Below, one piece after another: positions 34,081 through 45,989 of a stretch of 64,000 nucleotides of DNA (positions are counted from its first letter, which is position 1; every line of letters starts with the position of its first letter). Both the position numbers and the translations under genes were made by a program. The notes under the pieces were generated by a model. That model saw nothing but the letters and a program-made list of their open reading frames with translations, did no database searches and had not been told where the DNA came from. Origin of the DNA: Diphasiastrum complanatum. Lineage: Eukaryota; Streptophyta; Lycopodiopsida; Lycopodiales; Lycopodiaceae. The stretch lies in assembly GCA_029204225.1 (NCBI GenBank), contig CM055097.1, forward strand, positions 5,461,620 through 5,525,619, written 5' to 3'.

Positions 34081-35950
34081 TTATTCTTTGTCAAGTAAAC
34101 TACGCATTTTGTTAGTAGAATCATGATCAGGTCTGGTGTTGTCTACTAGATATAATAATGATCCAATCAGCCTACGATAGGGTGTTTTGGCCATTCGTTC
34201 CTCTTCCTCGAGAGTCTGCGAACACTCTGCCCTACTCAGTATTGTTCCAAGTATCATGGGAGTATGCACACCTTTGCATTCGAGCATGTTGAAGTCTTCA
34301 ATGATCTTTTGAGTGTACTTTTGTTAGTGAAGATACAACTTACCACCTTCAGATTCTCTTTGGATCTGCAAGCCTAGATAGATTTTAGCTTCTCCTAGAT
34401 CAACGATCTCAAATATCTCAAAAATGTCTCTTTTGACATCTAAAATTAACTTATCTTTTTCTTGAGAAGATCAACGTGTCATCAACATAAACAACTAGAA
34501 TGAATATTTCATTTTGGACATGCTTGATATAGACTGGTGCTTTTTGTTGTCTGTCAGATCTTCTCACAGGTGGTTTTGAGTTTGATTCTACAAGGGTTTT
34601 GAGTTCGATTCTGATTCGAGTTTTTCTACTAGAATTTGAACTGGCGATTCGAGTCTATGATGCACTCGATCTTGACCTCCCTTTGAATCTGGTAACTCTC
34701 TTTCATTTTTTACTTGTTTTTCTTCTGTCGTCATTGGTAGCTCATAATAGTTTTTGAGAATTTCATAGCCGACTAGATCACTGTCTGCTATGTATTTTGT
34801 CTCATCAAATTTAACATCTCGAACAACTTTTATTTTCCCAGTTTCAGGTACATAGACACGATAATATGACGAATGTAACTCGAATCCTACCAGAAAACCT
34901 TGTTCTGTTTTTTCATCAAGTTTCTTTCTCAACTTATATGGTATGTGCATATACACTGCACATCCAAATGTTTGAACATGTGCTAGATTTGGCTTTGACT
35001 TCCACCGTATCTCATGAGGAGTTTTATCCGGTATTTGAGATTTCAGAATATGATTCTGAAGATAATTTGATGTAGCCACTGCTTCTGCCCACAACTATTT
35101 TGGTGCCTTCGCATGAGCCATCATACACCTTGTAGCTTCTATCAGTGTACGATTTCTTCGTTTAGCTATTCCATTGTGCTGAGGTGTGTATGATGCAGTC
35201 TTTGTATGCATAATACCTCGATCAGTACAGTAAGCCTTAAATTCGTACCTCCATGATCTGTGTGAATTTGCTTTAGCATTAGAGGAGTTTTGAGTTCCAA
35301 AAAGATCCTTTAAGAATTCGTGCAAGATGTAGTTTATATTATTAAAATATTATAACGCTAATACTTTTGACTTGCCATAACTTTTTTATCGTAGCTCAGA
35401 AGTATGTCATGTAACATATCATTGGAAAGCCCTTGTTGAGCGTTTTTCAATGCACCAAACTCTGCTAAATTTAAACTTACCACTAAAAGGTTATGCCATT
35501 TTTAGTGTGGAATCAAAATGTGGACTCAAAAAGTTACGTTACGTAGATTTCAAATTTGAGTGCTTTGATTGGTCCATGTGTAAGAAAAAATTGAGAAAAA
35601 ATATAAAACAAATCTTTACAAAGGGTCTTTTTTGAATTTAGAACTCCTATAATGCTTATTCCATGTCTGCTTCTCATCCCAATTCGTATACTCAACGAAT
35701 TTCTCGAAAGCTTCAGATTTAGTACAAATAAAGTATACCACAGCGAACTTGCTGAAGTCATCAATAAACATAATGAAGTACTTTGCATCACCCAACGACA
35801 ATGTTTTGAATGGTCCACAAATATCTGAATGCACAATTTCCAGTACCTTAGTTGCTTTATAAACATCCTTACTGAAAGGTGTTCTAGTCATCTTGCCTTT
35901 AAGATAGGATTCACAGGTAGTTCGAATATCTCTACTTTTGATTTTGACTC
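34081..35950 (-). mobile_element. Copia element internal region, broken (family 3)
   Basis: Minus-strand Copia fossil with, in order: integrase pieces (TPFSKDV and FIDDFSKFAVVYF near 35770-35890; YTPQHNGIAKRRNRTL near 35150-35200; FGCAVYMHIPYKLRKKLDEK near 34900-34960), the linker, and a late RT piece (PYRRLIGSLLYLVDNTRPD near 34130-34190). It is interrupted by the MITE at 35276-35655. Broken, with several breaks. Confidence 0.85.
35276..35655. mobile_element. MITE with about 36-bp inverted ends and TTA target duplication
   Basis: The left end GCATTAGAGGAGTTTTGAG and the right end (as complement) GCATTATAGGAGTTCTAAA match over about 36 bp, with roughly eight differences. TTA flanks both sides (35273-35275 and 35656-35658). 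A 3-bp TTA/TAA duplication is the PIF/Harbinger (Tourist) habit. It is 380 bp with no coding capacity, so non-autonomous. It sits within the integrase region of a Copia fossil and is younger than that element. Confidence 0.75.
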
Positions 35951-35959
35951 CTTGAATTC

Positions 35960-36433
35960 TCCAACATCTACTTTTGATTTTGAGAATTTCATAGCCAACT
36001 ACTGTCTGCTATGTATTTTGTCTCATCAAATTTAACATCTCGAACAACTTTTATTTTCCCAGTTCGGGTACATAGACACGATAATATGATGAATGTAACT
36101 CGATTCCTACCAGAAAACCTTGTTCTATTTTTTCATCAAGTTTTTTTCTCAGCTTATCTGGTATGTGCATATACATTGTGCATCCAAATGTTTGAACATG
36201 TGATAGATTTGGGTTCGACTTCCATTGTATCTCATGAGGAGTTTTATCCGGTATTCGAGATTTCAGAATATGATTCTGAAGATAATTTGATGTAGCCACT
36301 ACTTCTGCCCACAACTGTTTTGGTGCCTTCGCATGAGCCATCATACACCTTGCAGCTTCCATCAGTGTACGATTTCTTCGTTCAGCTATTCCATTGTGCT
36401 GAGGTGTGTATGATGCAGTCTTTGTATGCATAA
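35960..36433 (-). pseudogene. Second copy of the family-3 Copia integrase region
   Basis: This stretch is highly similar to 34755-35215 in the same orientation (ASYTPQHNGIAERRNRTL, MMAHAKAPKQLWAE, FGCTMYMHIPDKLRKKLDEK). It stops abruptly where the LTR at 36434 begins, so that element was inserted into it. It is either a second element of the family or a local duplication. Broken fragment. Confidence 0.8.
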
Positions 36434-37044
36434 TGTTGAAATATTGGAAAAATCTATCTAATGTTGTGAGTAGGGGTCCTAAAAATGCCAAAGATGAATT
36501 GAGCTCTTTTGGCATAGTAAAGACCCATCTTGAATAAAATATTCAAGGTAGGTAGAAGTAGAAACTCGAGCTATCATAGGAATTGCCATTTGTACTTTGC
36601 ATGCAACATTTAATGCATGAAAATCCTTGGTGGCACAATTAGACATATTGAGGTGGCTTGAATAAGTCTAGATAGTTTGAGAGGTGGATTCATAACTCCA
36701 ATTCAACTCAAAGTAGGAGGAGAGTCCATGGATCTATATATATGTGATGTACTCTCATTGAAAAGTGATGATTTTTGTGTGTAATGCAAATTTGGAGACT
36801 AAGCTCTTTGTGCCCTCTCTCTCTACTCGAGTTTGTACATTTATATTCTCTCTCTAGCCGAGTTGAGTCATTTATTGTACTTAGTTTCATATTTTGTTTA
36901 TAGATCTTGCCAATAACACAATAATATTTCTTGTATAATCAGCTTTCCTATTGTCAATCAATGTTAGTTTGATCTTTATGGTATTACTGGGCTTAGGAGA
37001 TCAAAAGTACATGTGTAGGGCATCCCACACGTGTGAATTTATCA
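36434..37044 (+). repeat. 5' LTR of family-4 Copia element
   Basis: TGTTGAAATATTGG to GAATTTATCA, 611 bp, with a TATATATATGTG-type box near 36738. The PBS follows immediately. Confidence 0.9.
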
Positions 37045-37057
37045 TGGTATCAGAGCC
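37045..37057 (+). promoter_or_regulatory. Primer-binding site (Met-tRNA type)
   Basis: TGGTATCAGAGCC directly abuts the 5' LTR end. Confidence 0.9.
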
Positions 37058-38084
37058 TACCTAAGATTTACAAGCAAATCTAATCAAAAAGTTTGCAAAT
37101 TTGATCAGATTTCAAGCTAGAAATTGCCTAGATTCTACTTTCTAGCTAGTTTGCAGTTTTCTGGTTATTTTGAACCTCAAACCACTTTGATCGGTCCAGA
37201 TCAGGTACTGTATGGAATTTTTGTGACTAGTTTTTGTCTAGATGTTTGTTATGATCATATGCTTTTCTGTAATCAATCATTGGTTATGAAGGTGTTGGTA
37301 TTGTATTTAGATCTGCACAAGCCTATAAATTGTAGAGACAAAATGCTCCAAAAAGAAAGACTATCCCATCTTCCATTCATTTTGTTTTGCACAAATGATT
37401 TAACTAAGATATGATCTCATATTTAATAAGTTTGATTTCTCAAAAGAATGGAGTGTGTCTTGTGGAAGTTATAGCCATTTGAATCAAGGTGGTAGGGCAC
37501 CCAACCTGGTTGGACACACCAAGCTTGACCCATATCTAACTAGTTTGATCCAAAAACTCAAGAAAAATCTTGCCAATCTTGTCTAGTTGAGATCTAGGCT
37601 AAAAAGCTAGAAATGTATAGAATCTGATGCAATTTGAATCATGACAGTTGGATAAGCCAATAAAAAATTATAAGCTTTTGAATAGGTGCAGGTAGGGTGC
37701 CTAGACCTGTGGCAAATCTTGAGTACATGTCATTTATTGCTTGAATGATCACAAAAATCACCCAGAAGTTGACCAATCTTATCTATATGTGATTTAGGCA
37801 AAATTCAAAGGATCTAGGCAAATTGTTTAATACAAATAGATTGTATTTGAGTCAATTTGACATTTTTGGAGTATTTCACATGTGTGAAATCCAGAGAACC
37901 ATAACTTTTGCCATACTTCATCTTTTTTGATGATTCAAATCTTGTTTTAGAGATATTGTCAAAACTAGTGAGACCTATCTCACAATTTTTTGCTTAGTCT
38001 TAAAGCCCTTGATTGGTTCATGATAGTGAGAAGATAAGCAATTTTTTCATCCATCTTTTTTGATTTCCAACATTCTTTATGGCT

Positions 38085-39200
38085 TCAACGGGTGCCTTTA
38101 TATTAGAAACAAGTGAAAGATTGTCAACCTCCAATCACTAAATTTGGAAGGTTAGGATGGAATCTGTCTTAATTCTACAAGATGTGATGGATATTGTACT
38201 TGGTATTGAAGAAGAACCACAAATTCCTCAAGAAATTCCAAAGTACAAAAAGAGAGCTAGGATGGCTCTACATTATATTAAAATGAATGTCTCAAATGAC
38301 ATCTTAAGAGAAATAGGTGCTTGTACTAATGCCAAAGATGCTTGGGATACTCCATCTATGAGGCAAAGAATACTTCTAGACTTCTAACACTAAGAAACAA
38401 AAATTTTCAAAGTGTACAGAGAAGTGATGAAAGTCCTTCAACTTATGTAATGAGAGTTAAAGACCTCCATACAGAATTGTCATGCATAGGAGACTCCATC
38501 AACCAAAATGAACTTGTTCAAGTCATACTTAATGGGTTAAAGGAGGAATATGACAACCTTGTTCAGAGTTATGCCCAAGGAGGAGCTACCAAGTTTGGAA
38601 GCACTCCAAAGTGTGCTCATTTATGAAGAATCAAGACAAGAGTATAAACTCTTGAAAATGGAAAGACTGTCTCTCAACACTGATGGTAAAGCCCTCTTTA
38701 CCAAAGACAAGCACAAGTCAAGAAGTAAGAATCAACACCAACCCTCTTCAAGCAAGAACAATCTTATTTCCAAGGAGAAAGGAGAAGAGGATGAGTCCTC
38801 TCAAGCTTTCACATCCAAGAAGAAGAAGAAAAACATCAAGTGTTTCTTTTGTGGCAAAAAGGGGCATTATGCCACCAATTGCTTCAAAAAGAAGAGTCAA
38901 TTCAAGCAAGCCAACATTTCCAATGAAGAGAAGGAAGATGCCCATGCAAGTGATGAAGAGGGATCTCTCATGGTCTCGAGTTTTTCTTCATCACCTTTCA
39001 AGAAGGATGGTTCGTGGTACATCGACAATGGAGCTTCCGCACATATGTGTAGCTCCAAGTATTCTTTTTCATCCACGACACCTTATGAAGGAGCCAAGAA
39101 TTCCATCTACACATCAAATGATCATGAGTGTGCTATTGAAGGCATAGGGACCATTACCTTAAAGCTTTCATCATCAAAAGTTCTTTCTGTCTAAAGTACT
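38085..39200 (+). pseudogene. Copia gag and protease region (family 4)
   Basis: A UBN2-type gag (KVRMESVLILQDVMDIVLG, near 38145-38200) is followed by the zinc knuckle CFFCGKKGHYATNC (about 38840-38881) and the protease start WYIDNGASAHM (about 39016-39048). Gag forms the particle and the protease cuts the polyprotein. Part of a broken fossil, and a leader of about 1 kb precedes it. Confidence 0.85.
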
Positions 39201-39247
39201 TTTGGTTCCTAAGTTAATGAAAAATCTAATTAGTGTTGGGCAATTAA

Positions 39248-40680
39248 TTGCTTGATAGTGGACTAGATGTGAATTTCAATGTTGATACATGCACAATCAA
39301 GAAGCATGATGAGATCCTTGCATTTGGGTCTAGATATGGTGGAATCTACAAGCTTGATCCCAAAGAGTATGCTAACTCTTGTGATGGTGCTTTTGCTTCT
39401 CATATTTCTTTGGAGGAACTATGGCATAGAAGGTTGGGGCATCCTAACTATAATTCTATGATTTCCATGGTCAAGAAAGCCAAAGCTATTGGCTTGCCTA
39501 ATCTTATCTCCAAGAATTTCAAGCCATGTGAGGCTTGTGCCATATCTAAATCTCATAAGAAGCCTTTTTCAAAGCCATCTATTAAGACTTTGCACAAATA
39601 TATGGCCTTGACTATGAAGAAACCTTTGCTCCTATAGCAAAGATGGTGACAATAAGAATCATAATCTCTCTTGCCCTATTTTTTAAGTGGAAATTGTATC
39701 AACTTGACGTCTCCAATGCTTTTTTGAATGGCTATCTTGAGGAGGAGATATACATGGAACAACCTCAAGAATTCATCAAGGATAAATCTAAGGTGTGTTT
39801 GCTATTTAGAAGTCTTTATGTATTGAAGCAAGCACTTAGATCATGGTATTCAGGACTCAACAACTTTCTACTTTCATTAGGATTTGTGCTTAGTGACTAT
39901 GATCCTTCTATGTATTTAAAGTTTGATGGTAGTAATATTGTCATTCTTTTAATCTATGTAGATGACATTATTCTTAGTGGAAGTTGTTTGATGCTAGTTC
40001 AAGAAACTAAGGATGCATTAGGAGGATAATTCAAAATGCAAGATCTAGGAAAGATCCATTACATTTTGGGCCTTGAGATTGATTTTCATGAAGAATATGC
40101 TTTTATTTGTCAATCTAGATATGTCTTTTCTATGTTGAGAAAATTCAATATGCAAAATTGTAAAGGCATAGATACTCCCATGGAGCAACATGTAAAAGAC
40201 CCTATTAAAGGTGATGAAAGATCCATCGAGGACATCACACTTTATAGGAGTCTTATAGGCTCCTTAATTTGGCTTACTATCACTAGACCCGATTTGAGCT
40301 ATTGTGTGCACAAATTGAGTCAATTTATGCAAGATCCTAAGATCCAACATTGGAAGATGGCCAAGAGAGCTCTAAGATATGTATCTTCTACTCAAGATTA
40401 TGGTTTATTGTACAAGAATGAAGATCTAACCATTGTTGGCTATTCGGATTCCGATTTTGCAAGTGATAAAATAGATCAAAAGTCCATTAATGCATATACT
40501 ATCTTTCTTGGAGGAAATCTTGTGTCTTGGCTTTCAAAGAAGCAAGATGCCATATCCCTATATTCTTGTGAGGCCGAGTACAAAGCACTCACTACAACAA
40601 CTAAAGAGGTGCTTTGGATCAAGAGGTTAATCATGGAGCTAAAGTGCATCAAAGAGGATGATCTTGACACCATTTTGTAA
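39248..40680 (+). pseudogene. Copia pol region (family 4): pre-integrase, RT, RNase H
   Basis: The plus strand shows ELWHRRLGHPNYNSM (39417-39461) and CEACAISKSHKKPF. RT motifs follow (QLDVSNAFLNGYLEEEIYM near 39700, IYVDDIILSG near 39955). Then LIGSLIWLTITRPDLSY near 40250 and RNase H (YSDSDFASDKID and CEAEYKALTTTTKEVLWIKR near 40440-40625). Broken fossil. Confidence 0.85.
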
Positions 40681-40853
40681 GGGAAAAGCTCATTGGAGGT
40701 GAAATCAACTTGGAGCATGTCGACACATTTTCATGTATTGTTGATCTTCTCACAAAGCCACTTTGCAAAAGTGCCTTCTCAAAGCATAGATCTAATCTTG
40801 GTCTTATCTCAGGATCGATGCTTGATCCACATTAGATACATTTTTAGGAGGAG

Positions 40854-41296
40854 TGTTGAAATATTGGAAAAATCTACCTAATGTTGTAAGTAGGGGTCCT
40901 AAAAATGCCAAAGATGAATTGAGCTCTTTTGGCTTGGTAAAGACTCATCTTAGAATAAAATATTCAAGGTAGGTAGAAGTAGAAACTCGAGCTACCATAG
41001 GAATTGCCATTTGTACTTTGCATGCAACATTTAATGTATGAAAATCCTTGGTGGCACAATTAGTCATACTGAGGTGGCTTGAATAAGTCTAGATAGCTTG
41101 AGAGGTGGATTCATAACTCCAATTCAACTCAAAGTAGGAGGAGAGTCCATGGATCTATATATATGTGATGTACTCTCATTGAAAAGATGATGATTTTTGT
41201 GTGTAATGCAAATTTGGAGACTAAGCTCTTTGTGCCCTCTCTCTCTACTCGAGTTTGTACATTTATATTCTCTCTCTAGCCGAGTTGAGGCATTTA
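40854..41296 (+). repeat. 3' LTR (part) of family-4 Copia element
   Basis: It begins TGTTGAAATATTGG directly after the polypurine tract TTTTTAGGAGGAG. It matches the 5' LTR closely to about 41296, after which unrelated DNA follows. Confidence 0.9.
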
Positions 41297-41650
41297 ATAT
41301 AGTTGTATAAAGTCTTACAATATAGAGTACCATAAAGCGAAGCAAGTATTAGGACACCCAGCTATTACCTGCCACCATCCCACACAACAAAATCACACAA
41401 GTCAGTTACGTGAGGAAGACAAGTGTCATAGTTGAGCATCAATTGTCATCCATGTCCAAAACAAGATTCACTACTTCATTAGCTTGATTGCAATTATGAA
41501 TAATACGTCCAATCTTCCCAATCATGCATTTCATAAATAGCAATACATTCTGCCCTTTAACGAAACCGTATCAGGGCAGATATCATATTGATCAGTATAA
41601 GAGTATAAAGAATGTATTCAGTTCACTCATAAAAATATACATGTAAGAAG

Positions 41651-42523
41651 CAGTATTTTAATCATATTTGCAGCGAATCGCGATTCGCTGGGTCTGCGAT
41701 TTGCGGGTCGCGATTCGCGACCCAGAATCGCAAAAGAAAAATAAATTTTTTTTTTTTTTTGAAAAAATAGCTTATCGTTGAAATTTTTTTAGGGGATCAA
41801 TGGTCAAACCAGCGTTTTGCCTCTCAAAAGTGCAGTAGATGAGGCACAAACAGATCTTATTTTCAGTAGCTATCCGGTTGTCATTTGCTCTGGTTTTCAG
41901 TAAATATTAATGCTATAGTTTGGACTATCAACTGTATGAATGATGATCAATTTTGCAATTGCTTCACTGGAGATGTGAGTGCAATGTACATACAGTTGGG
42001 GGCATAAATATTGGGCCCTTCTCGGCCCGCTTTTGGACCCCATTTTAATCTACAGGGGGGCGGTGGCATTTTTATCTACAGTGTCTATATAGCAAGAAGC
42101 TCTAAGGGGTTCGTGGGACAGTAGCACCCTGGGAGTTCGGGGGGCGGTAGCCCCCCGAGAAACGGGGGGTCCGAGGGGCGGTAGCCCCCAGGTGGGGGGT
42201 TTGGGGGGCAACACCCCCCGATGGCTACCGATAGACCCTGGCCCCGACGGTAAGGCCTCTTCATGATTTGGCCTTCCAACTCCCCGAGTGAAAACACACT
42301 TTTTGGTGTTTCGCACCCGAAACAGTTGGAAAACTACACAATCACAATCCCCTCGATCAGAGCTTTCATCTGATACCCATATTGCCTAAAAAAATTTCAA
42401 AAAAAAAAAAAAATCGATTCTACACGATTCTGGGAAAATCCCAAATCGCGAATCGGAATTGCGATTCTGATCGCAATTTTGAATTGCAATTCGAGAATCG
42501 CGCTGCAACTATGATTTTAATAC
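41651..42523. mobile_element. hAT-like non-autonomous DNA transposon, about 870 bp
   Basis: The left end (C)AGTATTTTAATCATATTTG and the right end (as complement) GTATTAAAATCATAGTTG, each continuing into TTGCAGCG, pair over at least 23 bp with about three differences. Subterminal CGCGATTC palindromes follow on both arms. CAG.ATTTTAA...GCAGCG is the end style of a widespread group of plant hAT MITEs. Inside, a T run (about 41744-41760) on the left mirrors an A run (about 42399-42412) on the right. The core 42050-42240 is very G-rich. It has no transposase. An 8-bp target duplication was not clearly seen. Confidence 0.65.
42050..42250 (+). repeat. G-rich short tandem repeats (possible G-quadruplex)
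   Basis: Runs of GGGGGG recur with GGCGGTAGCCCCC words at 42141, 42177 and nearby, about 35-40 bp apart, together with GGGGGGTTTGGGGGGC. The strand asymmetry and G-run spacing would allow G-quadruplex formation, and the GGGG/CCCC halves also form hairpins. It lies in the core of the hAT-like element. Confidence 0.75.
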
Positions 42524-42529
42524 ACAAAA

Positions 42530-43040
42530 GAAACGAGATATGATTTTGGCCAAGTGTTGGGTACTTGGGCATAGATCCGTGCCATACCAGCACCAAGGAC
42601 ATCCCATGCAAAATATTTATGATTCCTAGCACCTAAAAGCTTGGGCAAATCCATGCCATTCAAGCTCGTCACAACCTCAACATACATTCAAAGCTTACTT
42701 ATATAGGCTGCCTCTAAGCTCTTGCTTTTTCAAAAAAATCGGAACGATACAAAAAATCAATCATATAAATTTGCACGTATGGGAAGTAAGCATTTATAAA
42801 AATTCTAGTCTTAGGCCACATTCAATTTATGTAAGCCATGAAGTTCCATATGCATAAAAGAACTGTATATTGGTTTTAGGTGATACTACCTTTCACGGTA
42901 GCCTTATACAGCCTCATACCTAAATGCGAGGTGAGGTAATATCTTGGAGCTACCCATCTTCCACTCCAAGGCAGCATTTCACTTCTGGAGGTCTTGTCCT
43001 TAAATATAAGACAAGTCTTTAGGAGTTATATTCTCAAAAA
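42530..43040. other. Unassigned DNA
   Basis: No recognised feature between the hAT-like element and the Gypsy remnant. Confidence 0.5.
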
Positions 43041-43235
43041 TTATATAGGCCTCTTCATGATTTATATTTATCCAGCTCATACCTTCATATCCAAAATATA
43101 ATGACACTTAGTGTGTCGAGTCACGGGCTTGATCGGACCGACAAAGTCAATCCCTCACTTTTCAAATGGTGCAAGAGGTAGGATTGGCATCAATGGTTTT
43201 GTTGGCTTTCCAGATCTCTGGCATGGATCACATGA

Positions 43236-45600
43236 TCATATATAATTTGATACATCCTTGAACATAGTTGGCCACCAATACTTGGCAATCAATATTTTAC
43301 TAACAATGTTCTTTAAAGCAAAGTGTCCAGCAGCATCCTTCGAATGTAAGGCTTGTACAATCTTTTTAATATCTTCGGTTTCGAGACATCTTCTTAGTTG
43401 ATGATCAGCACCAAGCTTGTACAGGACATTGTTAATAATAATATAAGGTGCTACCTTATATTGAAAAACTATCCTCTTTTCCAAATCATATCCATCAGGA
43501 TATATCTTATCCTTAAGGATAAGTAATGATATCAAAATATAAAGAATTCGTAGATGAAATTTCGAATAAATTTTCATTTGGAAAATCATCATTAATTGGA
43601 TCTTCAACTTTTTTTGTGCTGACTCGCGATAAATAATCAGCATTTGTATGATACTTTCCTTGGCGAAGTTCTACTTGATAAGTAAATTCTTGTAGAAGTA
43701 GAACCCATCGAGCAATTCGTCCTGATAAATTTGGTTTATTCACCAAATACTTTAGAGCATAGTGAACAACATAGAAAATGAAAGCATATCCCAACAAATA
43801 ATGTCGAAATTTCTTAACAGTAAAAATCAGTCCGAGTGCTTCCCGTTCTGTGGCTGAATAATTCTTCTCTGAGGCACTTAGTTGTCGACTTACATAGTAT
43901 ATAGGATGGTCTTTCTTCTGATCGTCCTTCTGGCTCAAACACACGCCAATAGCAAATGCAGAAACATCGACATAACTATGAAATAGAATAGCCCAGTTTC
44001 GTGGTCTTAGAATAGGAGCATTGATCAACCTCTGCTTAAGTTCTTCGAACGCTTTCTGATGTTCTTTTGTCCACAAGTATTCCACTTGTTTCTTAAGTAG
44101 ATGAGTGAGTGCAACAACAATAGCGGCATGATTCTGGATAAATTTGTGATAGTAACCGACATGTCCTAAGAAAGCCCTAAGTTCACGTAGATTTGTTGGT
44201 ATTAGGAGGTCCTTTATAAGCTCGACTTTATCTTTATCGACTCTATTCCTCTGTTTGATATTCTGTGTCCAAGTAAAATTTCTTCTTTCATACCGAAAAA
44301 ACATTTTTCTGGGTGAAGCGACAAACAAGGTTTCGACACTGTTGCAATGTAAGTTTCAGCTTTTGTATATGTGTTTTTACATCACTGTAAACACAAAAAT
44401 CATCAATGAAAATCTCAAGAAAAATACTTAGGAATGTAGCAAAAACCAACATCATAATTCTTTGAAAAGTCGTTGGTACGTTGCAAAGACCAAAGGGCAT
44501 TTTGTTGTAGGCATAACTGGCCCAATCTGTAGTAAATGTGGTCTTTGAACAATCCTCCTTCCTTACTCCAACCTGATTGTAACCAGAGAAACCGTCATAG
44601 AAACTATAACGGTCTTGAATTGCAACCTGATCTAAGATAGAATCAGTGAAGGGTAAAGGATGGTGATTCTTTCTTGTGGCAGCATTCAGCTTCCTAAAGT
44701 CCTGGCATATTCAAATTTTGCCAGTCTTCTTCTTTGGAACTACAACAATGGGAGACACTCATTCGCTACTTAAGATGGGATAAATAATATCTGCCTTAAG
44801 GTGCTTGTTGAGTTCGTCTTTTACCATCAGGGAGTACTTTGGATTGAGTCGATACTGTCTATGTCGAACAAGTACAACATCTTCTTTAAGATCAATAGGG
44901 TGCTCTCCGAATTCGACAGGTATTCCTTTCAAATCGTTGAGCGACCAAGCAAATACATCTTGGTACTCCTTCAACAATTCCGTGATTCAGCTAATTCCGT
45001 CTCTCCGAGTGATTTTGAGACATGCACAAATCTGCCGGGTGCAAGTTCAATTAGCTCAGTAGAATCTGGTAGAATGATACATTCCGTCATACTGGCCTTG
45101 GTATGGCCATGAATTTCGTGCATGGTTGACTCCATAGATATATTTGTGTCATCAGCCTGGTTCTTATTACAAATTCTTATTCGGATTCATCAAATTCGTC
45201 GCTTGAATCTTCATCAGACTCTTCAGAGTTCGTGTCTGCAACTTTTATTTCTTTATCCGAAGCATCCGCTTCAGCGTTGCAGGCATCAAAGAATTCTTCT
45301 TCGTCATTGTTCTTGTAGCATTCAAAATATTGCACTTCGATGTTAGATGCATTGGAGAAAATATTTAGTGCATAAGAAGAATTTTCTAAGGTAAAAATGG
45401 TGTCAGATAAAGGAGTTTCACCTTCGTATTTGTCACGAGTCTCGGTGATTATTTGTTCTGTTGGCTTACCTCGATTATTGGTCTCACCAGTTTGAAATCT
45501 CAGTTCTCTGGTCTTCCAGTGAACACTTGCATTTGATTGATAAAGCCATGGCTGTCCAATTAGCATAGAATAAGATGGCAAACCAAGTGCTTTGATAACT
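43236..45600 (-). pseudogene. Gypsy pol: protease-like, RT, RNase H, integrase start
   Basis: In order on the minus strand: MLIGQPWLYQSNASVHW (protease-like, about 45530-45580); YQDVFAWS and RQYRLNPKYS (RT start, 44830-44970); DGFSGYNQV (about 44590); MPFGLCNVPTTFQRIM (44450-44500); FIDDFCVYSD (44380-44410); LRAFLGHVGYYHKFI and PIYYVSRQLS, with SATEREAL (RNase H side, 43830-44200); and the HHCC-type integrase start with SKDAAGHFALKN (about 43310-43350). Broken fossil. Confidence 0.9.
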
Positions 45601-45989
45601 ATAAAATTTATTGTAAAAGACTTGGTTTGAATATATACAGTGACATCCTTTTTTCCAACAGGCTTTCGTCGAGTTGAATCTGCTAACTTGATATTTCGCT
45701 ATGTTGGTCAAATGTCAGTCAGTCCCAAAGCATGAGCTGTGTCTGGTGCACCGAGATCTCCTAAATCAATAGATAAAACACCAAAATCTGGCAAAGAAAC
45801 TCTTTTCTTCTTTTTGGGGGTAGAAAGACCTTTTAATTGCTTACGGTAATAAATGTTGTCTACCAACAATTGCTCAAAAATGATGTTTGGGCGAAGAGAT
45901 CCAATATCAGTCACTATATCATAGTCTTTCATCTTTGCTTTTGAGATTGGCTTGTCAATAGTGGCATTAGACAACTTGGATTTCATTAT

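Larger units (their letters stand above)
36434..41296 (+). mobile_element. Copia element with two LTRs, broken (family 4)
   Basis: A plus-strand element with 5' LTR, PBS, gag, protease, pre-integrase, RT, RNase H, polypurine tract and a 3' LTR that is visible only in part. The two LTRs share about 440 bp with roughly 13 differences by eye (about 97%), so the insertion is fairly recent. It is nonetheless broken, with a handful of breaks. It is inserted directly into a family-3 Copia fragment. Close relatives lie at 55374-59579 and, as a gag scrap, at 32447-32800. Confidence 0.9.
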
